Shown piece after piece: positions 1 through 8,998 of a stretch of 64,000 nt of DNA. Position numbers and translations under genes: made by a program. Within the stretch, counting starts at the first letter, position 1. Each line of letters opens with the position of its first letter. The notes under the pieces were generated by a model. It made no database searches. It was given only the letters and a program-made list of their open reading frames with translations, and had not been told where the DNA came from. The DNA comes from Streptomyces albus subsp. albus (GTDB lineage Bacteria > Actinomycetota > Actinomycetes > Streptomycetales > Streptomycetaceae): positions 124,001 through 188,000 of the forward strand of contig NZ_JODR01000002.1 of NCBI RefSeq assembly GCF_000725885.1, given 5' to 3'.

Positions 1-1
1 G

Positions 2-1336
2 CGCGTCATCGGCGACGTCTCCCAGGAGTTCGCCCGCGGCACCGCCGACATCACCGACCGGCAGAACATCCAGTTCCACTGGATCCGCATCGAGGACATG
101 CCCGAGATCTGGCGGCGGCTGGAGGGTGTGGGGCTGTCCACCACCGAGGCGTGCGGCGACACCCCCCGCGTCATCCTCGGCTCGCCCGTCGCCGGGATCG
201 CCGAGGACGAGATCATCGACGGCACCCCGGCCATCGAGGAGATCAACCGCCGCGTCGTGGGCAACCCGGCCTATTCGAACCTGCCCCGCAAGTTCAAGAC
301 GGCCGTCTCCGGATCGCCGCTGCTGGATGTCGCACACGAGATCAACGACGTGGCGTTCGTCGGCGTCGAACACCCCGAGCACGGGCCCGGCTTCGACGTA
401 TGGGTGGGCGGTGCGCTGTCCACCAACCCCAAACTGGGCGTACGGCTGGGCGCGTGGGTACCGCTGGAGGAGGTCGCCGACGTCCACGAGGGCGTCACCG
501 GCATCTTCCGCGACTACGGCTACCGGCGGCTGCGCAACCGGGCCCGGCTGAAGTTCCTGATCGCCGACTGGGGCGCGGAGAAGTTCCGGCAGGTGCTGGA
601 GGACGAGTACCTGGGCCGCAAGCTGCTCGACGGCCCCCCGCCGCAGCAGCCGCCGCAGCAGTGGCGCGACCACATCGGCGTCCACCGGCAGAAGGACGGC
701 CGCTACTACGTCGGTTTCGCCCCGCGCGTGGGCCGCGTGGACGGCGCGACCCTCAGCAAGATCGCCGACCTGGCGGAGGCCCACGGCTCCGGCCGGGTGC
801 GCACCACCGTCGAGCAGAAGATGATCGTGCTCGACGTCGAGGAGGACCAGGTGCAGTCGCTGGCCGAGGGCCTGGAGGCGCTCGACCTGACCACCCGGCC
901 CTCCGTCTTCCGGCGCGGCACCATGGCGTGCACCGGTATCGAGTTCTGCAAGCTGGCCATCGTGGAGACCAAGGGCCGCGGCTCCTGGCTCATCGACGAA
1001 CTGGAGCGTCGGCTGCCCGACTTCGACCAGCCCGTCACCATCAACCTCAACGGCTGCCCCAACTCCTGCGCCCGTATCCAGGTCGCCGACATCGGACTGA
1101 AGGGGCAGCTGGTCACCGACGCGGACGGCAACCAGGTGGAGGGCTTCCAGGTGCACCTGGGCGGCTCGCTCGGCCTGGAGCCGGGCTTCGGCCGCAAGGT
1201 CCGCGGGCTGAAGGTGACCGCCGACGACCTTCCCGACTACATCGAACGTGTGCTGCGGGCCTTCCAGGCGCAGCGCGAGGACGGCGAGCGGTTCGCCCAG
1301 TGGGCGGCGCGCGCCGACGAGAGTGATCTCAAGTGA
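2..1336 (+). CDS. sir: Ferredoxin-dependent sulfite (nitrite/sulfite) reductase, 5' end outside window
   Basis: Six-electron reduction of sulfite to sulfide, the last reductive step of sulfate assimilation, in the cytoplasm. The reading frame is open from the first bases of the window, so only the C-terminal 444 residues are present. The siroheme/4Fe-4S ligand motifs are visible: CTGIEFC (codons at 929 and 947) and CPNSC (codons at 1055 and 1067), with the TTEACGDTPR segment typical of the NirA/SirA family. It is followed closely by a small zinc-ribbon gene and cysH, and the siroheme chelatase is the last gene of the same run. This context points to sulfite rather than nitrite as substrate. 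The family assignment is secure; substrate is inferred from neighbours. Confidence 0.95.
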   Translation, partial: RVIGDVSQEFARGTADITDRQNIQFHWIRIEDMPEIWRRLEGVGLSTTEACGDTPRVILGSPVAGIAEDEIIDGTPAIEEINRRVVGNPAYSNLPRKFKTAVSGSPLLDVAHEINDVAFVGVEHPEHGPGFDVWVGGALSTNPKLGVRLGAWVPLEEVADVHEGVTGIFRDYGYRRLRNRARLKFLIADWGAEKFRQVLEDEYLGRKLLDGPPPQQPPQQWRDHIGVHRQKDGRYYVGFAPRVGRVDGATLSKIADLAEAHGSGRVRTTVEQKMIVLDVEEDQVQSLAEGLEALDLTTRPSVFRRGTMACTGIEFCKLAIVETKGRGSWLIDELERRLPDFDQPVTINLNGCPNSCARIQVADIGLKGQLVTDADGNQVEGFQVHLGGSLGLEPGFGRKVRGLKVTADDLPDYIERVLRAFQAQREDGERFAQWAARADESDLK

Positions 1337-1358
1337 GCCGAGCGGACGGAGACTTCCG

Positions 1359-1553
1359 GTGAGCGAGCGCGCCGCACCGTTCCACTGCCCCTACTGCGGC
1401 GACGAGGACCTGCGCCCCAGCGAGGAGCCGACGGCCCCCGGACAGGGCGCGGCCTGGGAGTGCGCCGCGTGCAACCGGGCCTTCCGGCTGAAATTCCTCG
1501 GGCTGCTGGCCTCCGGGCTGCGGTCGGCACACGGAGAGGACCCCACCCCATGA
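1359..1553 (+). CDS. Small zinc-ribbon-like protein of the sulfate assimilation operon
   Basis: A 64-residue cytoplasmic protein of unknown function between sulfite reductase and cysH. Two CxxC pairs (CPYC near residue 10 and CAAC near residue 34) look like a zinc ribbon or a small metal/iron-sulfur binding module. The GTG start at 1359 lies 22 nt after the reductase stop and gives a protein that begins just before the first CxxC. The stop overlaps the cysH ATG by 4 nt (ATGA), so the two genes are translationally coupled. A small gene at this position is, as I recall, common in Streptomyces sulfate operons. A role in delivering metal or electrons to Sir or CysH is a guess. Confidence 0.8.
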   Translation: MSERAAPFHCPYCGDEDLRPSEEPTAPGQGAAWECAACNRAFRLKFLGLLASGLRSAHGEDPTP

Positions 1554-2266
1554 GCACCGCACACATAGCGGAGCAGCGCTCTCCCGAAGAGCTCAGGTCG
1601 CTGGCCGAACAGGCGGGCCGGGACTTCGAGGAGGCGGACGCGCTGGACGTGCTGCGCTGGGCCGCCGGCACGTTCGGGCACCGCTTCTGCGTCACCTCCT
1701 CCATGGAGGACGCCGTCGTCGCCCACCTGGCCTCGCGCGTCTTCCCCGGTGTCCGTGTCGTCTTCCTCGACACCGGCTACCACTTCCCCGAGACCATCGG
1801 CACCCGGGACGCCGTCGAGGCCGTCATGGACGTGGAGGTCATCACCCTCACGCCCCGTCAGTCGGTGGAGCAGCAGGACGCCCAGTACGGGCCGCGGCTC
1901 CACGACCGCGACCCGGACCTGTGCTGTGCGCTGCGCAAGGTGCAGCCGCTGGAGGAAGGGCTGCGCGGCTACGACGCCTGGGCGACCGGGCTGCGCCGCG
2001 ACGAGTCGCCCACCCGCGCGCACACCCCCGTCGTCGGCTGGGACGAGAAGCGGCAGAAGGTCAAGGTCTCCCCCATCGCCCGGTGGACCCAGCAGGACGT
2101 GGACCGCTACATCGCCGAGAGAGGCGTACTGACCAACCCGCTGCTGACCGACGGCTACGCCTCCATCGGCTGCGCCCCCTGCACCCGCCGGGTGCTGGCC
2201 GGCGAGGACGCCCGCGCCGGCCGGTGGGCGGGACGCGGCAAGACCGAGTGCGGGCTGCACGGATGA
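1550..2266 (+). CDS. cysH: Phosphoadenylyl/adenylyl-sulfate reductase, iron-sulfur type
   Basis: Reduces activated sulfate (APS or PAPS) to sulfite with thioredoxin. The 238-aa protein has the PP-loop fold, the paired cysteines C125-C126 and C208/C211 that ligate a 4Fe-4S cluster in APS reductases, and the catalytic cysteine C234 in the C-terminal ECGLHG motif. Family knowledge links the double-cysteine form to APS as preferred substrate, whereas classic PAPS reductases lack the cluster. ATG 1550 overlaps the stop of the preceding small gene, and the stop overlaps the cysC ATG. A farther upstream in-frame start exists but would run far into the neighbouring gene and is unlikely. Confidence 0.93.
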   Translation: MSTAHIAEQRSPEELRSLAEQAGRDFEEADALDVLRWAAGTFGHRFCVTSSMEDAVVAHLASRVFPGVRVVFLDTGYHFPETIGTRDAVEAVMDVEVITLTPRQSVEQQDAQYGPRLHDRDPDLCCALRKVQPLEEGLRGYDAWATGLRRDESPTRAHTPVVGWDEKRQKVKVSPIARWTQQDVDRYIAERGVLTNPLLTDGYASIGCAPCTRRVLAGEDARAGRWAGRGKTECGLHG

Positions 2267-2838
2267 CGGCCGGAGGGACGATGCGAACGGAAGGGACGAT
2301 GGGGAACCGCGGCGCCACCGTGTGGCTGACCGGACTGCCGAGCGCCGGCAAGACCACCCTCGCCAAGGCGCTGGCCGAACGGCTGCGCGGCGCGGGCCGG
2401 CGCACCGAGGTGCTGGACGGCGACGAGATCCGCACCTTCCTGACCGCGGGGCTGGGCTTCTCCCGCACGGACCGCGACACCAACGTCCAGCGCATCGGCT
2501 TCGTCGCCGAACTGCTCGCCTCGCACGGGGTGCTGGTGCTGGTGCCGGTCATCGCACCGTACGCCGACAGCCGCGAGGCCGTCCGCAAACGGCACGAGGC
2601 CGAGGGCACCGCCTATCTGGAGGTGCACGTCGCCACCCCGCTGGACGTGTGCTCCGAACGGGACGTCAAGGGCCTGTACGCCAGGCAGGCGGCGGGCGAA
2701 CTGACCGGGCTGACGGGCGTCGACGACCCCTACGAGGTGCCCGAGGCCCCGGACCTGCGCCTTGAGACCCAGGGCCGCACCGTCGAGGAGTCGGCCGGGG
2801 CGCTGCACACGCTGCTGACGGAGAGGGGACTGCTTTGA
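2263..2838 (+). CDS. cysC: Adenylylsulfate kinase
   Basis: Phosphorylates APS to PAPS using ATP. The 191-aa protein has a P-loop GLPSAGKT at residues 24-31, and the LDGDEIR and FSRTDRDTN segments of APS kinases. The ATG at 2263 overlaps the cysH stop by 4 nt; ATG 2281 and ATG 2299 are alternative starts that would trim a non-conserved N-terminus. The stop overlaps the TTG start of cysD. Its presence beside a cluster-type CysH means the cell can make PAPS even if CysH uses APS directly, perhaps for sulfotransferases. Confidence 0.93.
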   Translation: MTAGGTMRTEGTMGNRGATVWLTGLPSAGKTTLAKALAERLRGAGRRTEVLDGDEIRTFLTAGLGFSRTDRDTNVQRIGFVAELLASHGVLVLVPVIAPYADSREAVRKRHEAEGTAYLEVHVATPLDVCSERDVKGLYARQAAGELTGLTGVDDPYEVPEAPDLRLETQGRTVEESAGALHTLLTERGLL

Positions 2839-3770
2839 CCACGGCGGTGACCGCACAGGAGGAGACCGACAGCCCGTTCGCGCTCACGCACCTGGACGCG
2901 CTGGAGTCGGAGGCGGTGCACATCTTCCGGGAGGTGGCCGGCGAGTTCGAGCGCCCGGTGATCCTCTTCTCCGGGGGCAAGGACTCCATCGTCATGCTGC
3001 ACCTGGCGCTCAAGGCGTTCGCGCCGGCGCCGCTGCCGTTCGGGCTGCTGCACGTGGACACCGGCCACAACTTCCCCGAGGTGCTGGACTTCCGGGACCG
3101 CACGGTGGCCGAGCACGGGCTGCGGCTGCACGTGGCCTCGGTGCAGGACTACATCGACAACGGCACGCTGCGCGAGCGGCCCGACGGCACCCGCAACCCG
3201 TTGCAGACGGTGCCGCTGCTGGAGGCGATCTCCGCCAACCGGTTCGACGCCGTCTTCGGCGGCGGGCGCCGCGACGAGGAGAAGGCGCGCGCCAAGGAGC
3301 GGGTGTTCTCGCTGCGGGACGAGTTCGGCGGCTGGGACCCGCGCCGGCAGCGCCCCGAGCTGTGGCAGCTGTACAACGGACGGCACGCGCCCGGCGAGCA
3401 CGTCCGCGTCTTCCCGCTGTCCAACTGGACCGAGCTGGACGTATGGCAGTACATCGCCCGGGAGAAGATCGAGTTGCCCGCCATCTACTACGCGCACGAG
3501 CGTGAGGTCTTCTCCCGCTCCGGCATGTGGCTGGCCCCCGGCGACTGGGGCGGCCCCAAGGACGGCGAGCGGGTGGAGCGGCGTCTGGTGCGGTACCGCA
3601 CCGTCGGCGACATGTCCTGCACCGGCGCCGTGGACTCGGACGCCGACACGGTGGAGAAGGTCATCGCCGAGATCGCCGTCTCCCGGCTGACGGAGCGGGG
3701 CGCGACCCGGGCCGACGACAAGCTCTCCGAGGCCGCGATGGAAGACCGCAAGCGGGAAGGCTACTTCTGA
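2835..3770 (+). CDS. cysD: Sulfate adenylyltransferase small subunit
   Basis: With CysN forms the heterodimeric ATP sulfurylase that makes APS from ATP and sulfate. The 311-aa protein carries the N-type PP-loop SGGKDS at about residues 46-51 and the GGGRRDEEKARAKER and FPLSNWTELDVWQY segments characteristic of CysD. The start is a rare TTG (2835) overlapping the cysC stop by 4 nt, so it is probably translated by coupling. cysN follows after 2 nt. Confidence 0.95.
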   Translation: MTTAVTAQEETDSPFALTHLDALESEAVHIFREVAGEFERPVILFSGGKDSIVMLHLALKAFAPAPLPFGLLHVDTGHNFPEVLDFRDRTVAEHGLRLHVASVQDYIDNGTLRERPDGTRNPLQTVPLLEAISANRFDAVFGGGRRDEEKARAKERVFSLRDEFGGWDPRRQRPELWQLYNGRHAPGEHVRVFPLSNWTELDVWQYIAREKIELPAIYYAHEREVFSRSGMWLAPGDWGGPKDGERVERRLVRYRTVGDMSCTGAVDSDADTVEKVIAEIAVSRLTERGATRADDKLSEAAMEDRKREGYF

Positions 3771-3772
3771 CG

Positions 3773-5134
3773 ATGACCGACACCCTTCGTCCCGACGGTC
3801 CGGCCACCGCGGCGACGGCCACCACCTCGCTGCTGCGCTTCGCCACCGCGGGCAGCGTGGACGACGGCAAGTCCACCCTCGTCGGCCGGCTGCTGCACGA
3901 CTCCAAGTCCGTGCTGAGCGACCAGCTGGAGGCCGTCTCCCGCGCCTCGCAGGAACGCGGCCAGCAGGCCCCCGACCTGGCGCTGCTCACCGACGGGCTG
4001 CGGGCCGAACGCGAGCAGGGCATCACCATCGACGTGGCCTACCGCTACTTCGCCACGCCGCGGCGCCGGTTCATCCTGGCCGACACCCCCGGGCACGTGC
4101 AGTACACCCGCAACATGGTCACCGGTGCCTCCACCGCCGAGCTGGCCGTCGTCCTGGTGGACGCCCGCAACGGCGTGGTGGAGCAGACCCGCCGGCACGC
4201 CGCCGTCGCCGCCCTGCTGCGGGTCCCGCACGTGGTGCTGGCCGTCAACAAGATGGACCTGGCCGGCTACCGGGAGGACGTCTTCGCCCGGATCGCCGAC
4301 GAGTTCACCGCGTACGCCACCTCCCTGGGCGTGCCGGAGGTGACCGCCATCCCCATCTCCGCGCTGGAGGGGGACAACGTGGTGACGCCCTCCGCGCACA
4401 TGGACTGGTACAGCGGCCCCACCGTGCTCGAACACCTGGAGACGGTGCCGGTCACCCACGACCCGACCGACGACGCGGCCCGCTTCCCCGTCCAGTACGT
4501 CATCCGGCCGCGCACCCCCGAGCACCCCGACTACCGCGGCTACGCCGGGCAGATCGCCTCCGGGGTGCTGCGCGTCGGCGACCGGGTCACCGTCCACCCC
4601 TCCGGGCGCACCACCACGATCGAGGCCATCGACGCGCTCGGCCAGGCCGTGGACGTGGCGTGGGCGCCCCAGTCGGTGACCCTGCTGCTCGCCGACGACC
4701 TGGACGTCTCGCGCGGCGACGTGATCGCCCCGGCCGACGCCGCGCTGCGGCCCGGCCGGGACGTGACGGCGACGGTCTGCCACCTCCACGACCGCCCGCT
4801 GCGGCCGGGGGACCGGGTGCTGCTCAAGCACGCCACCCGCACCGTCAAGGCCCTGGTCAAACAGATCCCCTCGCGGCTGACGCTCGACGACCTGTCCCAG
4901 CACCCGGAACCGGGCGAACTGGCGGCCAACGACATCGGCCGCGTGGTGCTGCGCACCGCCGAGCCGCTGCCCGTCGACGCGTACGCGCACTCCCGCCGCA
5001 CCGGCTCCTTCCTCCTCATCGACCCCGCCGACGGCACCACCCTGACCGCCGGTATGGCCGGTGAGGCGTTCGCCGACGCGACGGCGCGGCCGGCCCCGGC
5101 CCCGGCCCCGGACGACGACGGCTGGGACTTCTGA
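3773..5134 (+). CDS. cysN: Sulfate adenylyltransferase large subunit (GTPase)
   Basis: GTP-hydrolysing subunit of ATP sulfurylase, which couples GTP cleavage to APS formation. The 453-aa protein has an EF-Tu-like G domain: G1 GSVDDGKST at residues 27-35, G3 DTPGHVQ, and G4 NKMD, followed by beta-barrel domains. Length is normal for bacterial CysN without a fused kinase; CysC is separate here. The ATG at 3773 is 2 nt after cysD. The C-terminus ends in a short Ala-Pro stretch and DDDGWDF. Confidence 0.95.
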   Translation: MTDTLRPDGPATAATATTSLLRFATAGSVDDGKSTLVGRLLHDSKSVLSDQLEAVSRASQERGQQAPDLALLTDGLRAEREQGITIDVAYRYFATPRRRFILADTPGHVQYTRNMVTGASTAELAVVLVDARNGVVEQTRRHAAVAALLRVPHVVLAVNKMDLAGYREDVFARIADEFTAYATSLGVPEVTAIPISALEGDNVVTPSAHMDWYSGPTVLEHLETVPVTHDPTDDAARFPVQYVIRPRTPEHPDYRGYAGQIASGVLRVGDRVTVHPSGRTTTIEAIDALGQAVDVAWAPQSVTLLLADDLDVSRGDVIAPADAALRPGRDVTATVCHLHDRPLRPGDRVLLKHATRTVKALVKQIPSRLTLDDLSQHPEPGELAANDIGRVVLRTAEPLPVDAYAHSRRTGSFLLIDPADGTTLTAGMAGEAFADATARPAPAPAPDDDGWDF

Positions 5135-5312
5135 CCCATGGGCATCCCGGGAGAGGTCTTCTCGACCTTCGACCAGACCGGTGGCCGCATCGGCAGCGGC
5201 GCACGCGGCAGCGGCCAGGGCGGAGTGGGGCGATGTGCGCGGTGACGTGCGCCCGTCCGCACGCCGCCCCGCCGTCCGCACACCGCCGCTTCCCTCCCGA
5301 GAGGACCCTCCC
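5135..5312. other. cysN-ssuA spacer
   Basis: 178 nt between cysN and the substrate-binding protein gene. An ATG at 5138 opens a 35-codon frame (stop at 5245) rich in Gly and Arg, but no ribosome binding site precedes it and I do not call it a gene. The spacer could carry an internal promoter or mRNA structure controlling the importer separately from cysDN. No strong hairpin with a T-run was seen. Confidence 0.35.
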
Positions 5313-6434
5313 GTGCCCCGCACCCGCCGCCCGCTGCCGACCCGACGCCCCCGCGCGCTGACCGCTCTCGTCGCCCTCCCGGCCCTGCTGCTGGCCGCCG
5401 GGTGCGGCTACGGCTCCAAGGCCGTCGACAACGACGGCCCGAAGACCGTGGGGGGCAAGAAGGTGGACGGTCTGGACGAGGTGAAGCTCGGCTACTTCCC
5501 CAACGTCACCCACGCCACCCCGCTGGTCGGCCTCCGCTCCGGCGGGCAGATCCCCCGCGAACTGGGCGGGACGAAGGTCCGCACGCAGGTCTTCAACGCG
5601 GGGCCCTCGGCCATCGAGGCGCTCAACGCCAAGGCCGTGGACATGACGTGGGTCGGCCCCTCCCCCTCCATCAACGGGTACGTCCAGTCGGGCGGGAAGA
5701 ACCTGCGCATCGTCGGCGGCGCCACCTCCGGCGGCGCTTCCCTGGTGGTGAACCCCCGCAAGATCCGCTCCCTGTCCGACCTCAGGGGCAAGAAGATCGC
5801 CACCCCGCAGCTGGGCAACACCCAGGACGTCGCCCTGCTGCACTATCTGAAGAGCAAGGGCATCGAGGTCAGCCCCGAGACGGGCAAGGGCGACACCTCG
5901 GTACTGCGGCAGGACAACAAAGAGATACCGACCACCTTCCGGCAGGGCGGCATCGACGGTGCCTGGGTGCCCGAACCGACCGCCGCCAAGCTCGTCGACG
6001 CCGGCGCCAGGACACTGCTCGACGAGAAGAAACTGTGGAAGGGCGGCAAGTTCGTCACCACCAACCTGGTGGTGCGGCAGGACTTCCTCAAGGAGCACCC
6101 CGCGGTCGTCGAAGCGGTGCTGCGCGGCTCGGTGAAGACCAACGCGTGGATCCGCTCCCACCCCGGCGCCGCCAAGAAGCACATCAACGCGGCGCTGCGC
6201 CGTGACGCGGGCAAACCGCTGCCGGACGCGGTGCTGGACGCGGCGTTCCGGCAGATCGAGGTGACCGACGACCCGCTGGCGGCGACGCTGCGCGGGCAGG
6301 CGGGCCACGCGGTCTCGGCGGGGCTGCTGAAGAAGCCCGACCTGAAGGGGATCTACGACCTCGCCCCGCTCAACCGGGTGCTCAGGAGCGAGGGCCGCCC
6401 CACCGTCTCGGACGCCGGTCTGGGCCGCAAGTGA
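5313..6434 (+). CDS. Sulfonate/sulfate-type ABC transporter substrate-binding lipoprotein
   Basis: Extracytoplasmic binding protein of the first SsuABC-like importer. The 373-aa precursor starts at GTG 5313, has a basic N-region, a hydrophobic stretch and a lipobox LLLAAGC near residues 25-31, so it should be anchored as a lipoprotein. The mature part resembles the SsuA/NrtT/TauA fold (LGYFPNVTHATPLVG, VDMTWVGPSPSING). It is cotranscribed with cys genes and followed by its ATPase and permease. Aliphatic sulfonate is the usual annotation. Because the system sits inside the sulfate reduction operon, sulfate or thiosulfate cannot be excluded. Confidence 0.88.
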   Translation: MPRTRRPLPTRRPRALTALVALPALLLAAGCGYGSKAVDNDGPKTVGGKKVDGLDEVKLGYFPNVTHATPLVGLRSGGQIPRELGGTKVRTQVFNAGPSAIEALNAKAVDMTWVGPSPSINGYVQSGGKNLRIVGGATSGGASLVVNPRKIRSLSDLRGKKIATPQLGNTQDVALLHYLKSKGIEVSPETGKGDTSVLRQDNKEIPTTFRQGGIDGAWVPEPTAAKLVDAGARTLLDEKKLWKGGKFVTTNLVVRQDFLKEHPAVVEAVLRGSVKTNAWIRSHPGAAKKHINAALRRDAGKPLPDAVLDAAFRQIEVTDDPLAATLRGQAGHAVSAGLLKKPDLKGIYDLAPLNRVLRSEGRPTVSDAGLGRK

Positions 6435-6510
6435 CCACTCCCCCACCCCGCCCCGCGCCACGACGCACCGGGGCGGGGCCGGGGACCGACGGACCACAGG
6501 AGGTGCAACA

Positions 6511-7275
6511 GTGACCGCGACCGTGACCACCGCGAAGACGGGCGCCGCGGCCCGGATAGCGCACGTCTCCAAGGCGTTCGGTGCCCAGCAGGTGCTGGAC
6601 GACATCAGCATCGACGTCGCCGACGGCGAGTTCGTCACCCTGCTGGGCGCCTCGGGCTGCGGCAAGAGCACGCTGCTGAATCTGGTGGCGGGCCTGGACG
6701 CGCCCACGGCCGGCACCATCGAGGTGCCCGGGGGCCGCCCGGCGCTGATGTTCCAGGAGCACGCGCTCTTCCCGTGGCTGACTGCGGGCAGGAACATCGA
6801 ACTGGCGCTCAGGATGCGCGGCATGGCGAAGGCCGACCGCCCCGCCGAGGCCGAGCGGCTGCTGGAACTCGTCCGGCTCAAGGGCGCCCACCGCAAACGC
6901 GTCCACGAACTGTCCGGCGGGATGCGGCAGCGGGTGGCGCTGGCCCGGGCGCTGGCGCAGGACAGCCGGCTGCTGCTGATGGACGAGCCGTTCGCCGCGC
7001 TGGACGCCATCACCCGCGATGTGCTGCACGAGGAGCTGACCCGCGTGTGGGCGCAGACCGGGGTGGCGGTCCTCTTCGTCACGCACAACGTCCGCGAAGC
7101 CGTGCGCCTGGCCCAGCGCGTGGTGCTGCTCTCCTCCCGCCCGGGGCGGATCGCCCGCGAATGGGAGGTCGGCATCCCGCAGCCGCGCCGGATCGAGGAC
7201 GCGGACGTGGCCGGGCTGTCCGTCGAGATCACCGAACAGCTCCGGGGGGAGATCCGCCGCCATGGCCAGCACTGA
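6511..7275 (+). CDS. SsuB-type ABC transporter ATP-binding protein
   Basis: Energises the first importer from the cytoplasmic side. The 254-aa protein has Walker A GASGCGKST, signature LSGGMRQR and Walker B LLLMDEPFAALD, all standard for the nitrate/sulfonate/taurine ABC family. The GTG at 6511 is preceded by an AGGAGG-like site (6498-6503). The last 14 nt overlap the permease gene, indicating tight translational coupling. Confidence 0.93.
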   Translation: MTATVTTAKTGAAARIAHVSKAFGAQQVLDDISIDVADGEFVTLLGASGCGKSTLLNLVAGLDAPTAGTIEVPGGRPALMFQEHALFPWLTAGRNIELALRMRGMAKADRPAEAERLLELVRLKGAHRKRVHELSGGMRQRVALARALAQDSRLLLMDEPFAALDAITRDVLHEELTRVWAQTGVAVLFVTHNVREAVRLAQRVVLLSSRPGRIAREWEVGIPQPRRIEDADVAGLSVEITEQLRGEIRRHGQH

Positions 7276-8218
7276 GACCCAGCCCAAGTCCGAGGGTGAC
7301 CTCACCCCGCGCCGGGAGGACACCGTGGCGTCCGGCGCCCCGGCCGCGCCCGCGCGCGGCGGGCCCGGCGGTGATCTGGCCGGTCTGGAGGCGGGCCTCG
7401 ACGCGCTCGACACCCGCGCCACGACCCGCACCCCGCTCCCGAGGATGCTGCGGCAGAAGGCACTGCCGCCGCTGATCGCCGTGGTGCTCGTACTGGCCCT
7501 GTGGCAGGCGGCGTTCGCGCTGCACCTCAAGCCCGACTACCAGTTGCCGAGCCCGCTGATGGTGTGGGACGCGCTGGCCGAGGAGTGGTACAAGGGCACC
7601 ATCCTCGGCGTCGTCTGGCAGAGCGTCTCGCGGGGCGCGCTCGGCTTCGTGGTGGCCCTCGTCATCGGTACGCCGCTGGGGCTGCTGGTGGCCAGGGTGC
7701 GGCCCGTGCGGGCCGCGATCGGGCCGATCCTCTCGGGGCTCCAGTCGCTGCCGTCGGTGGCGTGGGTGCCCGCGGCGATCATCTGGTTCGGGCTGACGGA
7801 CGCCACCATCTACGCCGTCGTCCTGCTGGGTGCCGTCCCCTCCATCGCCAACGGGCTGGTGGCCGGCGTCGACCGCATCGACCCGCTGCACCTGCGCGCC
7901 GGCAAGGTGATCGGCGCAACCGGGCTGCGCGGCGTCCGCCATGTGCTGCTGCCCGCGGCGCTGCCCGGCTACGTCGCCGGGCTCAAGCAGGGCTGGGCGT
8001 TCTCCTGGCGCTCCCTGATGGCCGCCGAACTGATCGCCACCTCCCCCGAACTGGGCGTGGGGCTGGGCCGCCTGCTGGACACCGGCCGTTCCTACCAGGA
8101 CATGCCGCTGGTGCTCGGGGCGATCCTGCTCATCCTGCTGGTGGGCATCGGCATCGAGTTGCTCGTCTTCGCGCCCGTCGAGCGGCGGGTGCTGCGGCAC
8201 CGGGGGCTGCTGCGCTGA
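7262..8218 (+). CDS. SsuC-type ABC transporter permease
   Basis: Membrane channel of the first importer. The 318-aa protein has a long hydrophilic N-terminus (about 60 residues), then about six membrane segments, and the EAA-like loop 'IGATGLRGVRHVLLPAALPG' contacting the ATPase. It matches the BPD transporter permease family that includes SsuC and TauC. The ATG at 7262 lies inside the ATPase gene; its stop (TGA 8216-8218) overlaps the first base of the chelatase ATG. Confidence 0.92.
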   Translation: MASTETQPKSEGDLTPRREDTVASGAPAAPARGGPGGDLAGLEAGLDALDTRATTRTPLPRMLRQKALPPLIAVVLVLALWQAAFALHLKPDYQLPSPLMVWDALAEEWYKGTILGVVWQSVSRGALGFVVALVIGTPLGLLVARVRPVRAAIGPILSGLQSLPSVAWVPAAIIWFGLTDATIYAVVLLGAVPSIANGLVAGVDRIDPLHLRAGKVIGATGLRGVRHVLLPAALPGYVAGLKQGWAFSWRSLMAAELIATSPELGVGLGRLLDTGRSYQDMPLVLGAILLILLVGIGIELLVFAPVERRVLRHRGLLR

Positions 8219-8997
8219 TGCACCGCACCCCGCACCCCGCCGCACCCGCACTGCTGCTGGTCGCCCACGGCAGCCGGGATGCCCGGCATGCCGCGACGAC
8301 GGCCGCGCTGGCCTCCCGGGTGCGGCGACTGCTGCCCGGCGTCCGGGTGGCGGCCGGCTATCTCGACTTCGACACGCCCTCGCCGGCCGAGGCGCTGCAC
8401 GGCCTGTACGCGGCCGGAGTGCGTCAGACCGTCGTCGTCCCGCTGCTGCTGACCCGGGCCTACCACGCCAAGACGGACCTGCCGGCGGTCCTGGCCGAGG
8501 CGGCACCCGGACTGCCGGGTATGACCGTCCGGCCGGCCGGTGTGCTGGGCCCGCACCGGCTGCTGGTCGCCGCCCTGGAACGGCGGCTGCGCGCCGCCGG
8601 GCTGGTGCCCGGCGACGCAGCCTCGACGGGCGTCGTGCTGGCGTCCGCGGGGTCCTCCGACCCGGAGGCGAACGCAGTGATCGCTGATATCGCGCGGGAG
8701 TGGCGGCGTACCACCGGTTGGTGTGCCGTGCGGCCTGCGTTCGCCTCCGCCAACCCGCCCCGGACGGCCGACGCCGTACGGGCGCTGCGCGCCGAGGGCG
8801 CCCGCCGGGTCGCGGTCGCCCCCTATGTGCTGGCCCCCGGCCGCCTGCCGGACCGGATCGCCGCCGGTGCCCGCGAGGGCGGTGCCGACCTCCTCGCCCC
8901 GGTGCTCGGCGCGGCGCCGGAAGTGGCCCGCGTCGTGGTGGAGCGGTACGCACGGGAGGCCGGCGTACCGCGTCCCGCCGGCGCCGCAGCCGCGTAG
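8218..8997 (+). CDS. Sirohydrochlorin chelatase, CbiX/SirB type
   Basis: Inserts ferrous iron into sirohydrochlorin to give siroheme, the cofactor of the sulfite reductase at the start of this operon. The 259-aa protein is a two-repeat CbiX/SirB chelatase with metal-site histidines H17 (LLVAHGSRD) and H83 (RAYHAKTDLP) in the N-terminal half. The C-terminal half is a degenerate copy. It starts by a 1-nt stop/start overlap with the permease. It is the last gene of the operon and is followed by a terminator hairpin. Confidence 0.9.
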   Translation: MHRTPHPAAPALLLVAHGSRDARHAATTAALASRVRRLLPGVRVAAGYLDFDTPSPAEALHGLYAAGVRQTVVVPLLLTRAYHAKTDLPAVLAEAAPGLPGMTVRPAGVLGPHRLLVAALERRLRAAGLVPGDAASTGVVLASAGSSDPEANAVIADIAREWRRTTGWCAVRPAFASANPPRTADAVRALRAEGARRVAVAPYVLAPGRLPDRIAAGAREGGADLLAPVLGAAPEVARVVVERYAREAGVPRPAGAAAA

Positions 8998-8998
8998 G

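Noticed and set aside
5138..5245. 35-codon ORF directly after cysN
   Set aside because: No ribosome binding site and no conserved leader features; Gly/Arg-rich and likely chance.
3761..5323. 520-codon frame antisense to cysN
   Set aside because: High-GC shadow; composed of Val/Gly/Asp/His repeats and no start context. cysN is secure on the + strand.
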